64,000 nucleotides of DNA. Origin: Calliopum simillimum. Its lineage: Eukaryota; Arthropoda; Insecta; Diptera; Lauxaniidae. Below the pieces are notes generated by a model, which worked only from the letters and a program-made list of their open reading frames with translations, did no database searches and had not been told where the DNA came from. Location of the stretch: NCBI GenBank assembly GCA_951812925.1, contig OX638370.1:23551964-23615963 (forward strand), given 5' to 3'. Shown piece by piece: positions 1 to 13,130 of this stretch; the stretch's first letter is position 1, and every line of letters starts with the position of its first letter. Position numbers and translations under genes: made by a program.

Positions 1-429
1 TTTTTACAATGTTGTTTTCTCTGTTTATGTTTTAAGCTGAGGCCAGGCATTTATCGTACGATCCGAAACTAATATCTAAAATGCTAGATTTGATTGACTA
101 GCTGACCGAATTAAAATCATCATCCTGTCCAAACTGTTTCTCATATAAATGTGAAATGAGTGAATGTGATTTACCATACAAAAAATAAATCTACTTCTAA
201 TGAGATTTACTTTAAATCTTTGTATGAACCTCAGCACGGCTACCGATTTTGCCTTTTTCGACCAATTTTGAAATGTCATTAAAAAAATGCCAATGAAAGA
301 TAAATATTAAAAAGAAAAGGAAGAACAATTTTCATTTTCCCGGTTATGACATTTATTGTCAAAAATAAATCCTTTTCGGCCGGTGGAGTCCAGTAGGATT
401 TAACAATTAGTTTTATAAATCTCGTCCCA
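1..429. other. AT-rich non-coding DNA with one repeat copy
   Basis: No coding region recognised. Roughly 138-260 resembles 19246-19350: both carry a shared core 'AAATCTACT' followed a little later by 'AGATTTACTTTAAATCTT', so this is a two-copy dispersed repeat (family G). The rest shows no structure I can name. Confidence 0.45.
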
Positions 430-1400
430 GCTAAATTTCTGTTGAAAACATAGTGTAAGAGTGTAGAAGCCGCAAGCTTGATGAATAGTTAGAGCAAGGT
501 TGGCAACTCTGTTCGCGCCAATGATGAAAACACCGCTCGCTCTCTCTCACACGCACACACATAAAAACCGGAAGTTTTTGCAAACGCGTTGGAGTATGAA
601 ATAAACACTTTGTGCTTTTGAGAGTAACGCGCCAAACACACAAAACCTCAAAAAACAAAAAAAAAAAACGCAAAAAACAGACGACAAAATGGGGAACAAA
701 ACGACAATGACGATCATAAAAATGAAACTTTTTGTGCGATGCACACGCGTATGCAACACTGGCGACAGTGTGTGACTTAAGTCGCTTGGGATTTATTGTG
801 CAATATTGTGGATGTGTGTGCTGCAGTGCACCACAAATGTGCGATTGTGTATGTGATGAGTTAGGAAAATATGCGGTTTTCCAGGGAATTTCTTTGTCTT
901 TAACCAACAAAACAGCAACAACGACTACTTGCACAAGAAGAAAAAGGTAAAAGTTGGCGTAAAGAAAACTTTGGTGCGGAAATATGAGCAACATTTTGGT
1001 TTTTTATTGTAATTTTAATATTAAAAACAACTAAGTGCATACGTTGCTTTTTTGATTTTTATGAAAGTTAAGCCATGAAGTGTCTAAATAGTTGGACATA
1101 TAGCTAAGGGAAGACTAGAATGTTCGTATAAAGCACAATAAAACTTCTACATCACTGCAAGAAAATCGAGAAGGCTTGTACGTTCGTTGGTTTGTGTTGC
1201 CTAAACCAACGAGAATATTATAATCATCGCCGCCGGTGGGTATAGTGCTTGTTGGATTGCAGTTTAGTTATACAAGCAGTTTGATTGCAGTGCAGTAAAG
1301 TTGAAGTGTGCTTTGTTCAGTTAAGTAGAGATGATTTTGTGTTAAATACAGTGCATTGTTGTGTACTCAATTATTATTAGCTAAAATAAAGACATTTTAA
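430..1400. other. Unique region with CA/GT tracts and a short perfect hairpin
   Basis: This stretch looks less repetitive than most of the window. It contains CA-rich and GT-rich tracts (540-565, 760-860) and a perfect 10-bp stem, TCGTTGGTTT (1184-1193) with AAACCAACGA (1203-1212), enclosing a 9-nt loop. No reading frame shows a recognisable domain. It could hold an untranslated exon or regulatory DNA, but nothing in the sequence proves this. Confidence 0.25.
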
Positions 1401-2417
1401 TTGATAAAGATTACACTGTGTAGTAAAATTAACTTTTCGCATGTAACAAAAGTAGTAACCCATGATTTTTATAGAATTTTGCTGATGACAAATGATAAAT
1501 CACTTCCAAATTTTTGAGAAAATCGGTGTCAAAATGTAAAAATAGCTTTTTCTGTGCTTTAAAATAAGACATGCAATTCAATACACAAATTTAGATTACC
1601 GTCAACGAATATCGTCCAAGAAAATAAGTTTTTAAGTCTATTCAACCCTCAACCCTCAAACTGTTTACATTTTGATATATATGTGTACTCCGGATGTACT
1701 AAGTACTTAATCTCTTTAAAATGTTTATTAAATTCTGGCATTTTTTTGTCCAATTTAACTATATAAACTCGAAAAATAACAAAATTATCCAAAAATGCCG
1801 CAGGTTGAATATCAACAACAACAACTGCTCCGGCTCCATAACAAAAAACAAACAAATATATAGGTGACAACAAAAACAGTTTTGTTAAAAAAACAAAAAC
1901 ATTATCAGGACAGACAGGATAAAAAAAAAAAATCACAAAATCTATCGCAGCAGTAACAACAACTGCAAGCAACAAAAAAAGCAACAAAAACAAATTTACT
2001 TACAAAATCATAGTTAAAATCAACAAAATATCAAAATGTTTTACTACATCATACAATACACATAACCTCAGACTCTACTGAAAAAAATGGAAACTTTGTA
2101 GAAAAAGACGATTTTGGGTGGCAACAGCTGTAACCATTACAAGCAAGTAGCAATGGCAGCAGTAACAGCAGGATGCCACATATTCTGTTGCAACATGCAG
2201 TGACAGCTGAAGTCAGAGTTTGAAGTGAAATGACAAAGCGGTAACATGTTGTATAATGGGACAAAATGCCTTTAAAATGTGGGAAATTAAAACTTCAGTT
2301 TGACCATGATAGTTCCACTTCTTATAATTGGAACTTAAACTTAACTTTGACGCCTTGTTTTCTACTGTACTGAAGTACTTATTTGATCTAAAAAATTTTA
2401 AATTTATATCTTCACTG
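1401..2417. other. A-rich non-coding DNA with CAA/CAG microsatellites
   Basis: Long A-runs and imperfect (CAA)n and (CAG)n tracts lie between about 1810 and 2200. Open frames here are made of low-complexity Leu/Val/Phe stretches from reading these tracts on the minus strand, and are not treated as genes. No other signal seen. Confidence 0.5.
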
Positions 2418-2580
2418 TAGGGGAGATGTGTGTACCTTGGTCCGCTTTTCAGTTTTTTCAATGTTCTGGATTTTCCAAAGTTTCTTTAGTTTTTAAGATA
2501 AGTTATATTTCTACAATGCTTGCAGCATCAAATGGCGTGATAATGATATTTCTATGCCTTACCGATGAGTAGAAATATTA
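2418..2580 (-). mobile_element. Truncated copy of TIR element family A (GGGGAGATGTG termini)
   Basis: Starts TA|GGGGAGATGTGTGTACCTTG at 2420 and runs into sequence that is the reverse complement of the right end of the complete copy at 22412-23293. Shared landmarks are the tracts around 2460-2520 (TTTCTTTAGTTTT) and 2555-2580 (GAGTAGAAATATTA). The match stops abruptly at the TA at 2579-2580, where a mariner terminus begins. The copy is therefore one end of the element, interrupted by that insertion, and its remaining part was not found on the other side. Confidence 0.75.
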
Positions 2581-2988
2581 TTGGGTGTATGCATTAATTT
2601 CCATCGTTTTTCAAAAGATGTCGCCATCAATACATGGTGACTTAAACGTTAGATCAGAAACGTCATATCTGAAGCTTAGGCATCTGTCAACAACCCTGCA
2701 TCATTAGATTTGAAAATTTTCATCTGCATCATAAATTTTACTGTGCTCCAAAATGTCCTAGTTCGTGCCGAAAAAACAACACTTGCGGGAAGTTTTACTT
2801 CACTACTATATTTCAAAGAAAACAGCTGCCGAAAGTCACCGCATTCTTTTAGAAGTTTATGGGGACTATGATCCAGCTGAATCAAGCTGTTGTGAGTGGT
2901 TTCGACGGTTTAAAAGTGGTGATTTCGATGTCGAAGACAAAGAACGTCCTGGTCAGGACCAGGTAGGTGTGATCCATTATGAGCTGTA
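2581..2988 (+). pseudogene. mariner-family transposon fragment with N-terminal transposase
   Basis: The fragment opens with TTGGGTGTATGCATTAATTT directly after a TA, as expected for a mariner terminal repeat and TA target. From 2765 a 74-codon frame encodes a helix-turn-helix region of mariner transposase type: MPKKQHLREVLLHYY near the start, then CCEWFRRFKSGDFDVEDKER at residues 43-62. After that the frame jumps to a 'HYEL' motif and stops at 2989, so most of the DNA-binding linker and the whole DDD catalytic domain are missing. The copy cannot encode an active transposase. It is nested in the family A element on its left and abuts family D on its right. Confidence 0.85.
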
Positions 2989-3350
2989 AAATTTATGATA
3001 TGGTAACACTTGCAAGATGCAACGCATACGAAACACAGGATTGCAGTAGCTTTCATACATTTTCACGAGAGAGAGCGTTAACAAAAAAGCAACGCAACAA
3101 GAGAGAAAACCACTACTTCTGTCCCTAAAGTAGCATTTTATAGTGTACACTACATCTACAGTGTATGCACTGAACTGAACTGAAGCAAATCAAACAAGAC
3201 AGGTCAGTGGAGTTTTTGTTTTTCTTTCATATCCAAGTACTGTAAAGAAATTTCCAGGCGACACTGAACTGAAGTATTTGATAAATTAAAATGCGGGTAA
3301 AAGACATAAAGTATCTTGAAAAGAAATGTCTTGAAACTTCAACCATACGT
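2986..3350 (+). repeat. Dispersed repeat family D, copy 1
   Basis: Shares long blocks with 5742-6240, 13990-16060 (interrupted) and the reverse strand of 39995-40405. Landmarks in order: ATGATATGGTAACACTTG, TTTCATACATTTTC followed by a GAGAGAG tract, CTACAGTGTATGCACTGAAC, CAAATCAAA...AAGACAGGTCAGTG, and ACACTGAACTGAAGTATTTG. No open frame is shared between copies, so it behaves as a non-autonomous element or an old repeat. Ends are approximate. Confidence 0.75.
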
Positions 3351-5675
3351 CTTAGGTAGCAAAGAAAATGTAGGTGAAAAAGTGCGAGGAACTTTGTGAT
3401 TTAATTAACAAAGAACGAAGTAAATGTCAGAAAATAAACCAAGCTTTGGTTTTGTTAACCAAGGAAGTAAAAACAAGTCTTATAATATTTGTAAAACAAC
3501 ATTGAAATGCTACTCGTTCTTCGTGCCTCTTTGAAAATGTACAGAAATTACAGAGAATTACAATAAATAGAACTAAACATTGAATCGAACTATCAAATCT
3601 TAGAAATTATCAAATATTTTACTTCATTTTGAGTAAACAGAACCCGATTGTTCATGGTGCATGGTAAATTTATGCAGAATTGACTGAGTGCAATAGAAAA
3701 TTTTAATTGAGCTTTGTGGTCAGTTGAGCAAACTTAAAATTATTGAAAAGCAACATTTTACAATGTTGGTAACATGAACTGTGCACGAAAGTTGGGCAAT
3801 TCTGGGTATCCTCCCCCTCCCCCTTATACTTGCCTTTCTCAAGCTTACAAAATAACAACACCCCTAGCATTTCAATTTGTTATCAGTTACACTTTGTTGC
3901 CATGTTTTACTTAAAACTTGAGCATTTCAATGCAACAACGGAGTACAGATCTTTATTATTGTGCCTACATATATGACATCACAACAAAATGTCCTGCAGG
4001 ACTTAAAGTATTACAAATGCACCTACACATATACGTAAAATTCATACTCAACTCACTTGAAATATTTTCTATTCACAATTTTCACAAGAATTACGATGCA
4101 TCTAAATGATTTCTCTTGTTATTTTTGTTGTGGTTAAAATTTTGTAGCATACATTTAGGCATTTACAAGAGTATTGATGCCGGCAAACATGCAAGGGGCA
4201 TTTTGATTTCAAAATTGATGAAATAGAAATGAAATCTCTTTCGATTTCTATTTCAAAACGTAGTATATTTATATTTATGCACATATATACTTGCCAAGGT
4301 GGCTCAAAAATTAAAAAACTCAAACAATTAAAGCATGATCGCCAAATCGTCCCAATAGAACGTCCATTATCTTAGCGCTTCCTCAGCTTGTGAACAGTTA
4401 CAAAAAGCGCAAAGGAAGTTGTATCAAAAATTTTCTACAAGCCACTTTTATTATATTCAGTTTCCTGGAACCCTGTTAACATTACATAAACTTTTCCAAT
4501 GCTTTCAATTGATGTTTGTCAATAGAGCAAATGCATCGTAGAAAGGTCGATGTTTGGTTAATGTGCACGATACAAGCTTGACAGCGGCTACTAAAGGTTA
4601 AACTTAGCAATTGCTTGTGTATGTACACAGCAGGATGAATTCACCAGCATTTAATGCAAACCGTCCAAACTAACTTAATCTCTTCCATTAACATTTGAGC
4701 GTTTTCATCTTCTACTTTCGCCGAAAGTACGCATAACACAATGTGGGCGAATGTTTCAGCAATTACTGACCCAAAACTCAATTCCACAACAATCACAATT
4801 CTCCTTTTTCTCATTTCCATACCATCACCACTACCACTCTGCTGCGCACTTAAGCAACATTTTGAGTTTTTGTTCTTTGTTGTCCTCAAAAATCAAAGGA
4901 CAACATCAAAAATACTTTGCTTTTCTGTGTCGTCCATCTAAAGTATTGAAATTACAGGAACAACCCAAACTCAGAACTTAGACACACACAAATATTTATT
5001 TATTTAGCATTAAGGGTTATGTGGATGTAACGAAGCATGTACAAGTACTATGCATGCATGGTGATATGGACATTTGTGTGTGTCTGTCTATGCGTAAGGC
5101 ATAAGGACAAATGGCTGGGTCATAGCGTATTTAGCAGGATTTGTTTCACTTGTTAAGGAAATCATGGAAGTGTGTGGGCGTTAGTACACTTAGCAAAAAC
5201 TAACACAATTATTATTAAATAGCATCACTTTAACTCTTGCTGGAACAAATTTTCACTTCAATATCTGATGGAGCCATAATCTTGACAGAACCTCTGTATT
5301 AAATAAAACTTCCGCTATAATTCAGTTTGACAAAACTTACCGACATTAGCTCTATTTCGGGGAAGGTTGGACTGTATTATTCTTTAAGTCCTAGGGAAGC
5401 TTATGGGCTAAATTAAAAGTTTCCATCGTATTCGATCCGTCATTTTCGATTCTTGGTTTTCCTTCCAACATTTTTCAGTTGACTTTTGGTCTAACATGTC
5501 TAACATGTGTTTTGTTAATTGCGCTAAGAGATTTGCGATAAAATTTGCAGTATGATTTCCATAAAGTTTTTGTTTTAAAATATGTTATTCTGGAATTATT
5601 TCCAATGTCGAACACCTAGTTAGTTGCCGACAAGGCTCTATATCAATTTGAGACCTGCACGAGGTATCCTAAATA
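3351..5675. other. Unassigned AT-rich DNA
   Basis: No coding domain, RNA gene or repeat was recognised over this stretch. A C-rich run (about 3810-3830), scattered ACAT and TGTG tracts, and AAAGT-type low complexity are the only features noted. Reading frames of 60-80 codons here are compositionally random. Confidence 0.45.
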
Positions 5676-5720
5676 ATGTATGTATGTATTCTCCTCTTAC
5701 TCCTAGGAGGAGCATAGGGC
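5676..5720 (-). mobile_element. Extreme 3' end of an RTE-type LINE (5'-truncated relic)
   Basis: Reverse complement of the last ~45 bp of the RTE fragment that ends near 27700. It keeps the GCCCTATGCTCCTCCTAGGA coding terminus, the GGAGAATAC motif and the short CATA tandem tail, here as ATGTATGTATGTATTCTCC on the plus strand. Only the 3' end is present, the usual result of incomplete reverse transcription. Confidence 0.7.
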
Positions 5721-5741
5721 TAATCCTAAATTATAGTGTAC

Positions 5742-6240
5742 TGTTTTTTACTCGCATGTTTTACACTGAACTGAAGTATTTTATGCAAAAAATTCAAGAT
5801 TCAAACCTTCACTGAACACTGATTTTATTTTGTCACTGAAGTATACTATCTTGTTTTATCAGTATCAAAAAACCCTGACTCTAACAAATACTTCAGTGAA
5901 CTTTATTTTATAAAAACGAATACTTAAGGTCAGTGTAAAACATCTTTCATACATTTTCCCGAGAGAGAGTGAGCGTAAACAAAAAAGAGGCACAAGAAGA
6001 AAGCAAAAAACAACTTTTGTCGCTAAAGAAGCCTTTTGTAGTATACACTGCAACTACAGTATATGCACTGAACTGTATTGAAGCAAATCAAATAAAACAG
6101 GTCAGTGCAGTAATTGTTTCTTCTTCTTTCTTATTCGAGTACTATCAATACATTTGACCGCGATATTGAACTGAAGTATTCGATAAATAAAAAGCGGGCA
6201 CAAAAAAAAAATTATCTTGAAGCTATACGTCTTGCGCAGA
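5742..6240 (+). repeat. Dispersed repeat family D, copy 2
   Basis: Most complete uninterrupted copy. It has the left part seen at 13990-14350 (CACTGAACTGAAGTATTTTATG, CACTGAAGTATACTATCTTG, AATACTTCAGTG) joined to the right part seen in copy 1 (TTTCATACATTTTCCCGAGAG, CTACAGTATATGCACTGAAC, AGGTCAGTGCAG, GAACTGAAGTATTCGATAAA). Recurrent ACTGAAGTA/TACTTCAGT motifs in both orientations give it strong self-complementarity. No coding capacity seen. Confidence 0.75.
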
Positions 6241-6507
6241 TCCCTACTTTATATCGATACAAATCAGACGTCGAAAATAGAGTTGGATAGATAACATACT
6301 GTATGTATGAACCATAGAGCGGAATCCTCAAGGAAGCTAAAAATGCGATTATCTGGAGCCATTATGGAAATAATCGCTGGAATCAGAGAAATGTTGGAGA
6401 GAATTCAAGGCACTAGCTAATCATCCAGCATAATGAATAAGTTTTATGAAAGCTCAAATTTCAAAAAAGAGCGGACTGTTATGACAAAGGCTGTAATATA
6501 ACGTAAA
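6241..6507. other. Short unassigned spacer
   Basis: No feature recognised between the family D repeat and the left terminus of the next TIR element. Confidence 0.4.
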
Positions 6508-6845
6508 GGGTAAGGGAGGGAAATATGGACAACGTGGGTGATATGGACCACACTGTTATTTCCTACTGCATACATAGGATTTACCGTTATTCATGTTCAA
6601 ACTTGACGCTAATACCTAAAGCTTATAATAGGGCGATTTTAGCGTTCGGTGAAGTCGCATGTTTCTATAAAGTTGATTTTTCTAAAAAAAAGATCAGTGA
6701 TAATTTTTTTCTAGTGAGTATATTTCATTATTTCACTTTAAAGACATCGCGTTTTTAAATAAATTATATGAATTCAGTGAGTACCATTTATAATTTATTA
6801 GCACAAATAAGTTCATTAACCAAAAGAGTTTTTGATAAAAAAAAT

Positions 6846-7656
<811 letters not shown>

Positions 7657-8239
7657 AAAATTATAAAAAATGCATATAATGTAATACCCTTTACTCAGAA
7701 GATCGACGTGGGGAATTTTGGGTTGAATGTGTAATCTGACGTTCTTGGAGTCATGAAAAATGTGCCGAATGTGGAAGCGGCATTTTTATATGCAACTTCT
7801 GTACCAAATGGACTATATGGTCCATATTACACTACGCTTTTTTTTTATCTTCATTTTGAGTATTTTCAGTTTTTTAATTTTTTTTCTTTATCCTCATGAG
7901 ATATTTATCTAAAAGTGAATCAGAATAAAGGTAAATTGTTTCTTTACTGAATGACATAAAATTAATTGTTTTGTTTTATGTATTTTGGGTTTTATTAAAA
8001 AAAGAAAGATGGGTGGTCCATATTTCCCTCCCATACCCTACTATCAAAATACAGTCTTTGAAAATACTGTAGTAGCTCACATTTGCATATCGATGTTCAA
8101 ATGGTAGAGTACAGAAGATAAACTTATTGCGAAAATATGCAACTTTCGGAATTCCAGATATAGAACTAAGTCTGTTGATGTCCATTGTTCAAGTTGTATT
8201 CTGGAATGAGTTGTCCCCATATGAAAACTAATTCGGTGA

Positions 8240-8930
8240 ACTTATATATCTGCTCGTTAAAGATGGCGTAGAACTTGACGACGTTGAACATACGTTCTTC
8301 AACTGCAGAAATTTGGCGGAGAGAAACGTGTTGGTCCATTTACAGTTGGAAACATCATGCCAACTATGCTGGTAAGCGAAGAAAATTGGTTATTAATTGG
8401 ACGATGCTTATAATGCTGCCAAAAGTCAAAAAATGCTTTCACATTAAAAGACGCTGCCACTATGCATCTTCTTCCTTAGCCATTGGCACACTTTATTTAT
8501 TTTTTGGCGGCCCTGATCGCCTTGGCAGAGATTATGGGGGCTCTGGAGCAGCACAACTTTCGTCCTGTCAGAGAACGCAGTATTTAGGAAATCGTTTTTC
8601 CTAAGGCTCTAGTACTGAACCTTTTTCGCCCCTCCCGTTTTCCCTTTTTTAAAAAGAAAAAAAAAAAGATAGAGATGTTGGTTGACAAATGCTGCTGAAG
8701 CACTAGTCAGCCCCCTCTCTTACAAGAGGAAATATAGCGGAGGCCCAACGTAGGCTAATGAATGGCATGCTTTAGTAAAGGGAACCCCTCCGATGTATTG
8801 CCAAAAAACGATTATCCTTGAGGGAGGTATTTCCGATGATGAGGAGTTGTTTAAGTCGGTAAGACGCTTAAAAGTGTCTGACAGAAATGACACCCCTCAT
8901 CCGCAAAAAAAAAAAAAAAAATAAAAAATG
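8240..8930 (+). pseudogene. LINE 3' end: ORF2 C-terminus, 3' UTR and poly(A)
   Basis: Around 8268-8330 the reading 'DDVEHTFFNCRNLAERN' matches the C-terminal Cys/His region that follows reverse transcriptase in many insect LINEs. A shifted frame then gives a 'SEENW' motif (about 8370), also usual in that tail. Frame changes show it is decayed. The following sequence is non-coding and ends in a run of 17 A at about 8907-8923, fitting a LINE poly(A) end. R1/I-like affiliation is inference from these motifs. Confidence 0.6.
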
Positions 8931-9139
8931 AAAAGGAAAACATACATCGAGGAAAGTAATGAGTACAGAGTACAGAATTTTTATCAGAATGGTTGCTTTA
9001 CTTCTTGAGGAATACAAAGTTTGCTTCAGCAAGAAAAAGTTGAAAAACTAATTTAATGAAGGCAATAGGTACAACAATATCTCAGCGAGTGTCCCCCCTG
9101 CAACCTTTACATGTCTTAATTGTAATCTATATATAAATA

Positions 9140-9530
9140 CGCAAGTCAAAAATTTGTCCTACCTTTTTTACTATGTTAGAAATGGAGCACGGTGTTGAAT
9201 TATACACCATCAGAAAGGTATTTATGTGTAAATGTGCACAAAGTTAGAATTATTTTAATATTTTGCCATTAAGCCAGGTAAAATTAAATTTTTCATTATT
9301 AACAACGACAAGGTACGCGGTCACACAGAACTGATAAGAGCATACAGCACAAAGAGAAAGACAAAAAACAAAACACTGACTTCATGTTTTTTGTTTTCAA
9401 ATTTGTCATTGTACCATGGATGATAAATGAGCTTTTCTATTTTATACCAAATAGCAAAAAAAGTACCCAAATTATTTAATGGATTTGTGGTCAAATTTTT
9501 ACCACTGGGCGATTCTAGTAATCTTTAAGG
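9140..9530 (+). repeat. Dispersed repeat family E, copy 1
   Basis: Matches 54305-54600 with several insertions. Shared blocks are AATTTGTCCTAC, TACTATGTTAG, the GCCAGGTAAAATTA tract, CATTGTACCA followed by GGATGATAAATGAGCTTT, CCAAATAGCAAAAAAAGTAC and GGGCGATTCTAGT. No coding capacity. Nature unknown. Confidence 0.7.
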
Positions 9531-11340
9531 CTCAATTAGATTACAAAGAAGTCTAAACTGCCCAAAACTTACTAGTAAGAGAATTATATTATCTAAAATG
9601 GTGCGTTAGGAGCTCTTTTTATCAGTCTTTAGCTCCGGTGACCGAAATCCTTAGAAAAAAACAAGCAGGGCCAGAAAAAAAACATTTTGAACATATTTTC
9701 CATTGCTTAATACTGATTCGACCACAGAATTGCTCCATCAAGACAAAATTTTGGGATTCGGAGAAGAAAGATTAACAGATAATCAAGAAATCATGGGGTT
9801 AAACGAAAAAACTAAAACTGTAGAAGAAAAAATAGAAGCATAAGATTTAAATGAATAAAAAGGAATAGAAAAAATTTTAAAAGAAGAAGAAACAGAAGTA
9901 AAATTTTTTTCAGTGCCTTTGCTCAATTGCAATACAAAGCAAAAGGGTTTAATTGTGGGCGATTTCGAGCAACAGAAAAATCGACCTCAAATGTTTGACA
10001 CTGTCACCCACTATCAAGTAGGATACGTTTTCTTTCTCACTTCTTACCTCCTTTCTATAATCCTTTCTTCACTACATGCACATACGCCACCATACACACA
10101 CATGAAATATTCGATATAAATTGAAATAATTTGCTTTATGCTTTCGGGGTTTTGGGAATTGAATTTGCACGCATTGAATTGAATATTAATGTTCCATAGA
10201 TATATTAAATTAACGTGTAAATTTTAAAAGGATTTCATTCCACAATTTTCGATTTCTAATTCAATCAAATGTATAATTTGGCTCACACGCCATTCGTATC
10301 AAAATCTAAATGGATTGACTGAAGAGTGCAAGCTCCTTCCTGCATATGCATTTGCTAAGGGAATTCTATTTTGGACATTACAATAAATCAATGCCAATTA
10401 TTGCAACATTTTAAATTGAACTGACTTTTTGTGTATACATAAATACATATTCAAAACACGCTCTTGAAGTATCTTCCACAGTAACTTAAAATTGTAATTT
10501 TATTCTTCCAGCATTTTGTTTAAATTCTTAAATCAGTCTAGACATCTGTTGTTCGTGCCTTTGTACATGCAGAAAATCTTTCTTGCTTGCAGTCTAAAAA
10601 TGCAGTCATTAATTAAGACCAACAGCAAACTCCCCACTTGCAGCCATTGCGTCCATCCTAGCGGGTATAAAAATGTTGGTAAACTCACTTACGTCGTTAC
10701 AGCAGGCTGAACGCCTAAGTTTAGGCAACAGTTTATCTTTTGAATGCGATAGCAAACTACTGCTGCTGCTTGTGTCTTGCAACACAACACGCCCCGTTGG
10801 TTGCCCAGTGCCCGTTGTGGCCCGCTCGTTAACTTTACTGTGTTATGCTCTGTCCGCCCAGTATGTCACCTGAACCAAAGACGACGGACGTCAGCTGCAA
10901 TGCGGTGTTGCGTATCTTTAGATTTTTGTCTGTTTTTGTTGTTGCTGTTTTGCTATCCAAATGTTACTTTCTACTGCAATCATTTGATGATGTGCTCCTA
11001 GAAGGTTTTGTTTTGGGAGGTGAGGGGAGGGGACTAGTTTTGTCTTTTTTTTATTTTTTAAAAATTTTTCCAAAGTCCCTTAAGGCTCCGACTTTGTTGT
11101 ATACTGCGACAAAAACTCAACGAAGCTTCGAAAGTCAAAGCTTTGCAATAACTGACTTTCGCTTCAGGTATAATTAATCTTGTTTAAGTTTGTTTGTGTT
11201 GCATGCATGTATGTGTGTGTGTATGTGTGAATCTGTCCAAATTGCTTCGGGGATATGCAGCTCAGTAGGGATCGGTTTTACCACTCTTTTGATATTAAAA
11301 AAATTTAAAAAACTGGAGAAAAAAAACAAAGCGCAAGTTC
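9531..11340. other. Unassigned DNA with a less AT-rich patch
   Basis: Nothing recognised. About 10630-11000 is richer in G+C than its surroundings and could be conserved non-coding or exonic DNA, but its open frames overlap each other in several phases and none shows a domain. A GT-rich run lies at 11195-11235. Confidence 0.4.
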
Positions 11341-13130
11341 AAAACATGTTTTTGAAAAATTAAACTTTAATTTAATAAAGTAGGCGTGGCACTTTTTTGG
11401 TTACGCCCTCCTTAGGGCTAGTGTATCAAATTCGCAATTGGCATCTTCTTATCAATTTTCAACATAAAAACTTGTATAGTTTGCGAGATATAACGGAATG
11501 TAACGAAAAATGTGACGTGTCCTTGAAATTTACTACAAAAAACGGAAAAAAAAAGCTGTGGTATCTTCCACCATTTAGTTGAAGAAAGGTTATGAACAAC
11601 CAACGAGTGGTCTGCGAGTCCTAAATTATTGAGGGTGTTCAGCCTCTTGTGAAAATCACAATGGAACTCAACAATAATTCAAATCTATTTGAGGTGCTTA
11701 AGTTTGATTCATTCTTATTGAAGACTTCACAATATTCCACTGTCACTAATAAGTTTTTTTATATAACAGTTACATATAGTGTAGATAAGATTGATTTTTT
11801 TCGGGAGGAGAAGGGGGATAAACGTTACTCGTACGTCTTTTTTAAGATAATTTTAAATTACGGAGGGATGAGTGAAGAACCCCCTAGGATCTTCATAAAA
11901 ACACCCCTCTTATTTAAAAGTTTGAATCTGACCAAAAGTCGAAAAAAAAGTTGTTTTAATTTTTTTTTTTTTTCAGTTTTTTCTAGCTGATATTGATAGA
12001 CCTCAAAAAGTCGATATGAGAGATCTAGGTATTCCTAACACGTTCTTGGAATCTCTTCAAAAGAACGCTTCTCAGACGCACAATTCTGCTAGTTGAAAGT
12101 AAAAATTAAGTGTTCACTGTAAAAATTGTGTAGTTACTGTAAAACTGATCCGATTTGAATGTTTGAATATGGAATCTCTTCGTGAAAGAGAGTATTATCG
12201 AACTTCAAACCTTGCAAAAGGTTATACTTTTTTGATGATTGTGATTAACTTGATTTTAAGTTAAGTTTATTTCACAAAATCAGTTAGCAATGGTTCAGAA
12301 AAAAGCCCAGGACTAATTTGTACCGCGAGGCACCGTCACGATTTTTTTGGCTTAAGAAGATTGAAACCTTTTCTAAAACATATAAAAAAATTGAGGTGCC
12401 TTTTTTAGCCTTTTTTGTTTTGACACGAACTTTTCTGAGGCACACATATGTGTGGCGAGCAACACACGCAATGATAAATTTTTGATATTATTATACAGCT
12501 TATATTCCATGATAAAGGAATCTAAGACCCATTTTTATGTAGATCAATTTGCCGTTGCATACAACTCTGTCAAAGTTAAAGTTTTGAAATAAATTTTTAA
12601 ATAAGATATACAAATTGTGGAACTGTTGTTTTTGCCATATCGAGTCCGCTATTTTGTTTTTTAAATATCTTATAATCAGTGACCCCAAAAACCCCCGAGC
12701 AAATTTTTTTGTTGGATTTGGTAGAATATTTATTCAAATCACCATTTTGAATTCACCATTTTTTTGTTTCCAAATCTAATATTAGATTCGTAATCAGCGA
12801 CCCCAAAAACCCCCGGGTAAAAAATTTTCTTCTTAAAAATATAATGATTTCGACTTTTGGCCAGCTTTTAAGGATTTCGAACCAGTGTGCAACAGTACTT
12901 ATAACAAAATAAAAACTAATTCTACATTCTAACTTTTAAGCGCTTTTGTATCCATTTACCCGGCATAATTGGAACTTTCTCGATGGTTCTTGCAACAGCT
13001 TCACTAGTGATGATTTACTGTTGTAATGAGAGGGGATTTGGATGGTGTGTTAAGTGGCTCATCGAGGTTAAAGTTCTAGAAAATTTGAAGATAAACCATA
13101 AATATCGATGAAATGTAAAGCCAACACCCT
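11341..13130. other. Unassigned DNA with degenerate repeat pieces
   Basis: AGTAGGCGTGGCAC at about 11380 recalls the GC-rich core of the DINE-1-like units but lacks the rest. GACCAAAAGTCGA (about 11931) and CGACTTTTGGCC (about 12850) form a weak inverted pair. Two direct copies of AATCAGYGACCCCAAAAACC lie at about 12673 and 12791. These hint at an old TIR element of about 0.9 kb, not firmly delimited. No gene seen. Confidence 0.3.

Noticed and set aside
431..994. 187-codon minus-strand frame
   Set aside because: Composition is Phe/Cys/His-rich from CA/GT tracts, other frames overlap it, and no domain is visible.
1317..1322. TCAGTT as a transcription initiator
   Set aside because: No TATA box at the right distance and the +28 to +32 bases do not fit a DPE; the motif is too common alone.
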